The notes under the pieces were generated by a model. That model made no database searches. It saw only the letters and a list, made by a program, of their open reading frames with translations, and was not told where the DNA came from. A stretch of DNA of 64,000 bases, taken from the NCBI GenBank assembly GCA_038501785.1, contig JBAMJR010000195.1, forward strand, positions 5,890,001 through 5,954,000. Direction: 5' to 3'. The translations under genes were made by a program, and so were the position numbers. Source of the DNA: Myoxocephalus aenaeus. Its lineage: Eukaryota; Chordata; Actinopteri; Perciformes; Cottidae. Shown one piece after another: positions 29,949 to 64,000 of this stretch (its first letter is position 1; each line of letters opens with the position of its first letter).

Positions 29949-32900
29949 AGCATTTTCTCTGACACCAATCTGTCACCACCCTCTTTCTCATGACTCACTT
30001 TTTTTTAAGCTCTGAGACAATATTTGGATATGTTGTTTTATCTTCCGTCACTGTTTTACAGCTTCAAAGGGACAATGGAGTTTGTTTGGGCCTGAAGATG
30101 TGATTAGTGATCGGAGTAGAAACGTTTTGAATAGGGAAAAGTAATTTTGTATGATAAGTTAGGATGAAAGTAAAGTGAGAACATCTGCTACCCATATTTT
30201 TTCTGCCAGGTTTATCACATTTCTGTCAACCACTGGAAGGATATGTGGCCTGGGCTAAACTCTGCAACCTGTGAAGTTCTATGCAGGAGTAGTATTTATT
30301 CACGTTTTTACAACTGCAGCTAACCAGAGATTGCTATTTGTAGACCTATGTTATGCTTAGCATGTTATATTGAGGTTTATGTTAGCCTTTTAAAAGCTAC
30401 CCAATGAGTCAGGCAGGAAGAAACACATGAGAGGATGTGATGACACCCGTTCAACCTAGCATCTTGTATACCTTTTTCAGTTATGCTTTGTTGTGTGTTA
30501 CAATGCTTGACTCTTTCAAAAGTTATTCTCTATAGATAGAATATAATAAATTAAATTAGATTGAAGCAAAGCTTCAGTCACACCTGAATGCACTTTGCCT
30601 AATTAAGAAGGCAGCAGGTTTTGCAGCCACATCTCTGCAGGACTGCAGTTTGTTTCCTCCCATGATCACCATTTAAACAGACATTTAAAAAAAAAAAAAG
30701 ATCAGTGACAGGATGTTCGTACTTATTATACACAGTTCCTGATGACGGGAGGAAGCATTTCACTCTCTTCTGCTCCATTTTCTACACAAACACACAGACT
30801 GAATAATTTAAGTGCAGTTCACATGGTGTGTCTTGCACCATAGGGCGACCTGCATTTAGTGTCAGAGAATGGTCACGACCGCTTAGCTCGGATTTCCCTC
30901 GTCAGCCTAGTTACACATTTGTGCAATGAATGTGTGCATGTAAGAAGGTAGTTCCTCTCTAACTGTTACACAGTATTGGGTTTGTGCAGTACAGAGTAAT
31001 TATTGTTTCTACTGCTGGTTGCATCTTAAAACATTTATACATGTGGATCTTTTTAATTACCAATATAAATAGCGTGGCTTCTAATTACTGGATCTATATA
31101 TATATGTGTATACTGTTTCGTCATGTAAATAAACCGGGCTTTAAATATGTACCACTGTCAGATGTATTGACACCAATTCATATTCTGCTGCCATTAGGAA
31201 TCTAAACTCCCAAAGCTAAAAGTAGCAACACACATTTGTCTCTACCTGGCGGCCCTGTGCTTGAGAATAGCTGCTGTAATAGCTTGTAAATGTCCAATAA
31301 TTTGTTGACCTATCTTATTTCTTGTTTTGATATGATCTGGTGAGCTATATTTACATTGTGTACGAGGGTTGATCTTGCTTGTGTGATAAGAGCTCGCTGT
31401 CTACTCCCTCAGGTTTGTATCAGATCAGATAATGTGTGAGCGATGGTTTAAACAAGGAACAAGCTGATAACAGTTGGCGCTTTCTCTTTATCTCCTTTCA
31501 GCAGTCTAGTCCAACAGCAACTGTCAGAAATAACTTGAGAGGCTTCTACACCACTCTGTCCCATATTTAAGCCTTTACATTTATCTTCCTGTTTTTGGAA
31601 GCAATATAATTAAGGCAGCTGACAACCCATTACTTATGACTGTGTGGTGACTACAAGTTATATTTGGTTTTCTGATTTTTATTTTTTTTTAAAGCAAAGT
31701 CCATATTTAGCTTTTTACCAGCCTTGTATAAGCCACGATGTCATCATTCATGTTTGTTCTGTCAGACCGTGCGAGCTGTAGCCATCTTTGTTAGTTTGGT
31801 TGCTTTTACAGGAAGATGCCCAACTCGCACTCTGTGCCTTAACTCTTGGCTAGTTCATGTTCAAAATGCAACCTGCTGTCTGTCTCTCAAAGACATTTGG
31901 GTTCCTGTTCCTAACTAGGCCATTGCAAAGTAAGTGGGACACAGTTCTGGCTCCTGAGGATCAAATCTCTGCAGAGAAATATGGTAAGGTCATATTTACA
32001 GTAATGAGTCCTGCAGTGGTCCAAAGAAGGTAAAAACAAGACTGGACAGGATTTTGCTTTACAGATGTTTTGCAGTTTTCTGGGCATATGTTTTCCAATA
32101 TTACATTAATGTTTCACAATTGCCTGATTTATTTGGTTGCTTGTTGCTTAGTTCCCCCCCATTTAAAAAAAGAATAAACTAACATAACCTCAAGGGGAAC
32201 GTCCTCAATTTGCCTCACTTCCTCATTAATCCTACACAGGCAGCATAGCAATGTGTGCTTGGTAATGAATGGTACCCTAGCCTTGTAAACTGCTCTAAAA
32301 TGAGGTGAGCCATCCAGCTGAGATGTTAGACTACCAGGCCAGGCAGGAGTTAGTCACAGGATGTTGCCTAGAGAGGTCTTAGTATCATATGATGGGCCAG
32401 CACAAGCTCTCATGTGAGGCAAAAATAAAATAAAAAGTACATGCAGTGTGTTCTTCATCAAATAAGCCCAGAGGCAGCCAGAAACACCCCTTAATAAAAA
32501 AGCTGATTAAAATCTACCACATTGGATGTCCTCCGAACATTTTACTGATGTGGATCCCCTGTATTGTTATTGTCTCTCATGGTGAGTGTCTACACTGCTC
32601 CTATTACACACCCTACCATTATTTATACGACTGTTACTTTAGTTACTGCAGAATAACATTTTATTGCAGCATCACTCTTTTGTGCTACACATGCATCACT
32701 TCAGTCACTGCAGTAAATGAAATATGTATAGCAGCTTAGAGCAGAGTGGGGGGGAAACTGTCTTCCCTCGGAGATTAGAGGCTATCCCCATTAACGGCAA
32801 TGTTCCTCTCGGAGGCAGAGGATCAGGTTGCCATAACCCAGATCAATGACTCAGCCAGTCATCGGGGAGCAGCTGAGGTCTTTACTAGTTCACACTCTCC

Positions 32901-33785
32901 TTGGTTAAGTGCACTCCTACCTTCTTCCATTTCCTACAGCTGGTCTTCGACCAGATGAGTACATTTCATTCTGGACATCCAATGGACACCTTTTAACAGT
33001 CCGCCACATCCTGTTGGCGCTGGAAAATATGAAGCCATTATTGGCTTGCTTTTTGAACATATTCCTTACAGAGGAATGACTTTTGTGGACATATTAAATT
33101 CTATGCATCTGTGGGAGCAATCTATTTGACTCATCTATAGCTAGTGCATTGCTAAAACTGTTTTTGATCTATAATGGGATTATTGCTTAATGTTTTATTT
33201 GTTAATATATATTTGTTTTGTATGTGTTATTCTACAGTAGTGGTAATTAACTTAGTAGATGTAGTTACTGCCAGATAATGGAAAGAGGCAGAAAAATCAG
33301 CTTTCTTTAAAATTATTAATTTGCAATTCCAATATTGATATGTAGTTGTAATCAATGGATGGATTGTAGTCTGCAAATTATATGTAGGTAAGGCTAAAAA
33401 TCAAGTTATCAACAAAGTATTTATAAAGTTATTCATTTTTAGATGTTGGTTGCAGTCAAAAACAGCAATTTTACAAGTCAAAGGCTAGTTTCACTCGTGT
33501 TGTTTTCAGAGACTTATTTGTCAAAGTGCTTTTTTAGTGGATGGAAGATCATGTGTTTATATTTCAGCAGTGCTCACTGGTGCCTTTGGCATAGTGGTTA
33601 AAAAGAGTAACTTTAAAAAAAAAAAAAGAGCATCTGATATGGAAGAATCTTCCCACCAGCTGTAGGGGAGCTGAACACACAGGCACATTAATGCATGACG
33701 ATAAACCATTCAAGGAGTTTGTTACTGAACAATTTCCTCTCTTTTCTGGACCTCTCTCTCAGGTCTAGTTAGCTGACGCACAGCC

Positions 33786-63427
<29,642 letters not shown>

Positions 63428-64000
63428 AGAAGTGCCCTCCACCGCGTGAAGACAGTGTTATCGTTGCACTTATTTGCTTTCTGTGTCATTCAAAATGTAA
63501 TGTGGTGAGCCAGTCTCATTCAGAGCCACAGTGACCAGTGTATGCAGTACACAAAGAGTCTCGCGATACAGAGTCTGGCTTCAATTTCTTTACATGTCTT
63601 TTGGAACCCTTTGAATAATAGTTCTGTATTTTTCTTTCTCAATGAATGTATTCTTTGTTTGTACATTTCTTGACCCCTGTTAAAGAAACGGAAGACTCCT
63701 ACTGTGCAAAGCTGATTTGTGCCTTTTTAGAAAGTTGAGATGGTACAGTAGAGGGTAATAATCTGTTACATAAAGCCCCAGAACAAAGTTAGACGTAAGA
63801 ACATAACATCAGAAAATACAAATTTCAAGGCAAGAGCAATGCAGCAGAATTGAGTCCAGTTGATGTTATTAAATAAACAGTTGGCTCACGGTTTTTATCA
63901 GTCAAATTACTTTCACTTTAACGTCTGTCTGCTTACTTTAAAACTTGACATTTATGTTCTATTGAAAAATAATGAATAAATAACTTTTGGGGTTCGAGGT
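63428..64000 (+). other. specc1: specc1 3' UTR (short form)
   Basis: No exon recognised. AATAAA occurs at 63872-63877 and 63975-63980, either of which could end the transcript. The window stops 20 bp after the second. Confidence 0.5.

Larger units (their letters stand above)
20031..33762 (+). other. specc1 intron 1
   Basis: 13.7 kb bounded by GTGAGA and CTCTCTCTCAG. No coding exon recognised. Contains a repeat with TCGACTAATCGA motifs near 23.65-23.84 kb, a T23 run at 29926-29948 and ordinary AT-rich sequence. Open frames here are short and without domain. Confidence 0.45.

Overview
The window looks like a piece of a teleost fish nuclear chromosome. The evidence is spliced vertebrate genes with GT-AG introns, a tRNA-derived SINE of fish type, hAT transposons with 8-bp target duplications, a LINE ending in (GAA)n, long CA/GA/TA microsatellites, and two recognisable vertebrate genes. 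I see no prokaryotic genes, CRISPR array or virus-like island.

Layout. (1) 1-4169: a decayed non-LTR retrotransposon (EN-RT-RNase H, I/Nimb-like), cut by the window start and ending in an AAG/GAA tail. A short second insertion follows, flanked by a 17-bp direct repeat. (2) 4170-10744: a complete Ty3/gypsy LTR retrotransposon on the minus strand. Its 611-bp LTRs are identical by eye, it has a 4-bp target duplication (GTAG), intact gag and pol frames, a serine-tRNA-like primer binding site, and a -1 frameshift signal (GGGAAAC plus a predicted pseudoknot) joining gag to pol. (3) About 10797-14250: a second, broken gypsy-type element on the minus strand with RT/RNase H, integrase and tail in different frames. 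(4) 14.3-16.9 kb: repeat debris, including a 291-bp hAT MITE with a perfect 8-bp target duplication. (5) 17244-19295, minus strand: timm22, four coding exons, 201 aa, a subunit of the mitochondrial inner-membrane carrier translocase. (6) From about 19.9 kb to the window end, plus strand: a specc1 (cytospin-B) type gene. It has a CpG-rich candidate first exon, a first coding exon at 33786, a large coiled-coil exon at 56156-57690, and a short last exon at 63376-63427 with a 3' UTR. This reads as a 780-residue protein without the C-terminal calponin-homology domain known in the family. The CH exons, if present, lie beyond the window.

The specc1 introns hold TE debris: a gypsy gag/integrase relic near 35.5-36.1 kb, a tRNA-SINE at 38.9 kb, a 250-bp GA tract at 41.3 kb, a candidate alternative first exon (MGNQ...) at 44.18 kb, and a hAT-inside-hAT nest at 51124-53614 with both 8-bp target duplications intact.

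I found no undescribed multi-gene system. The most distinctive signals are the recoding site and apparent youth of the gypsy element, the nested hAT pair, and the alternative 5' and 3' ends of specc1. All calls are by eye from sequence and remembered family features; no search was run.
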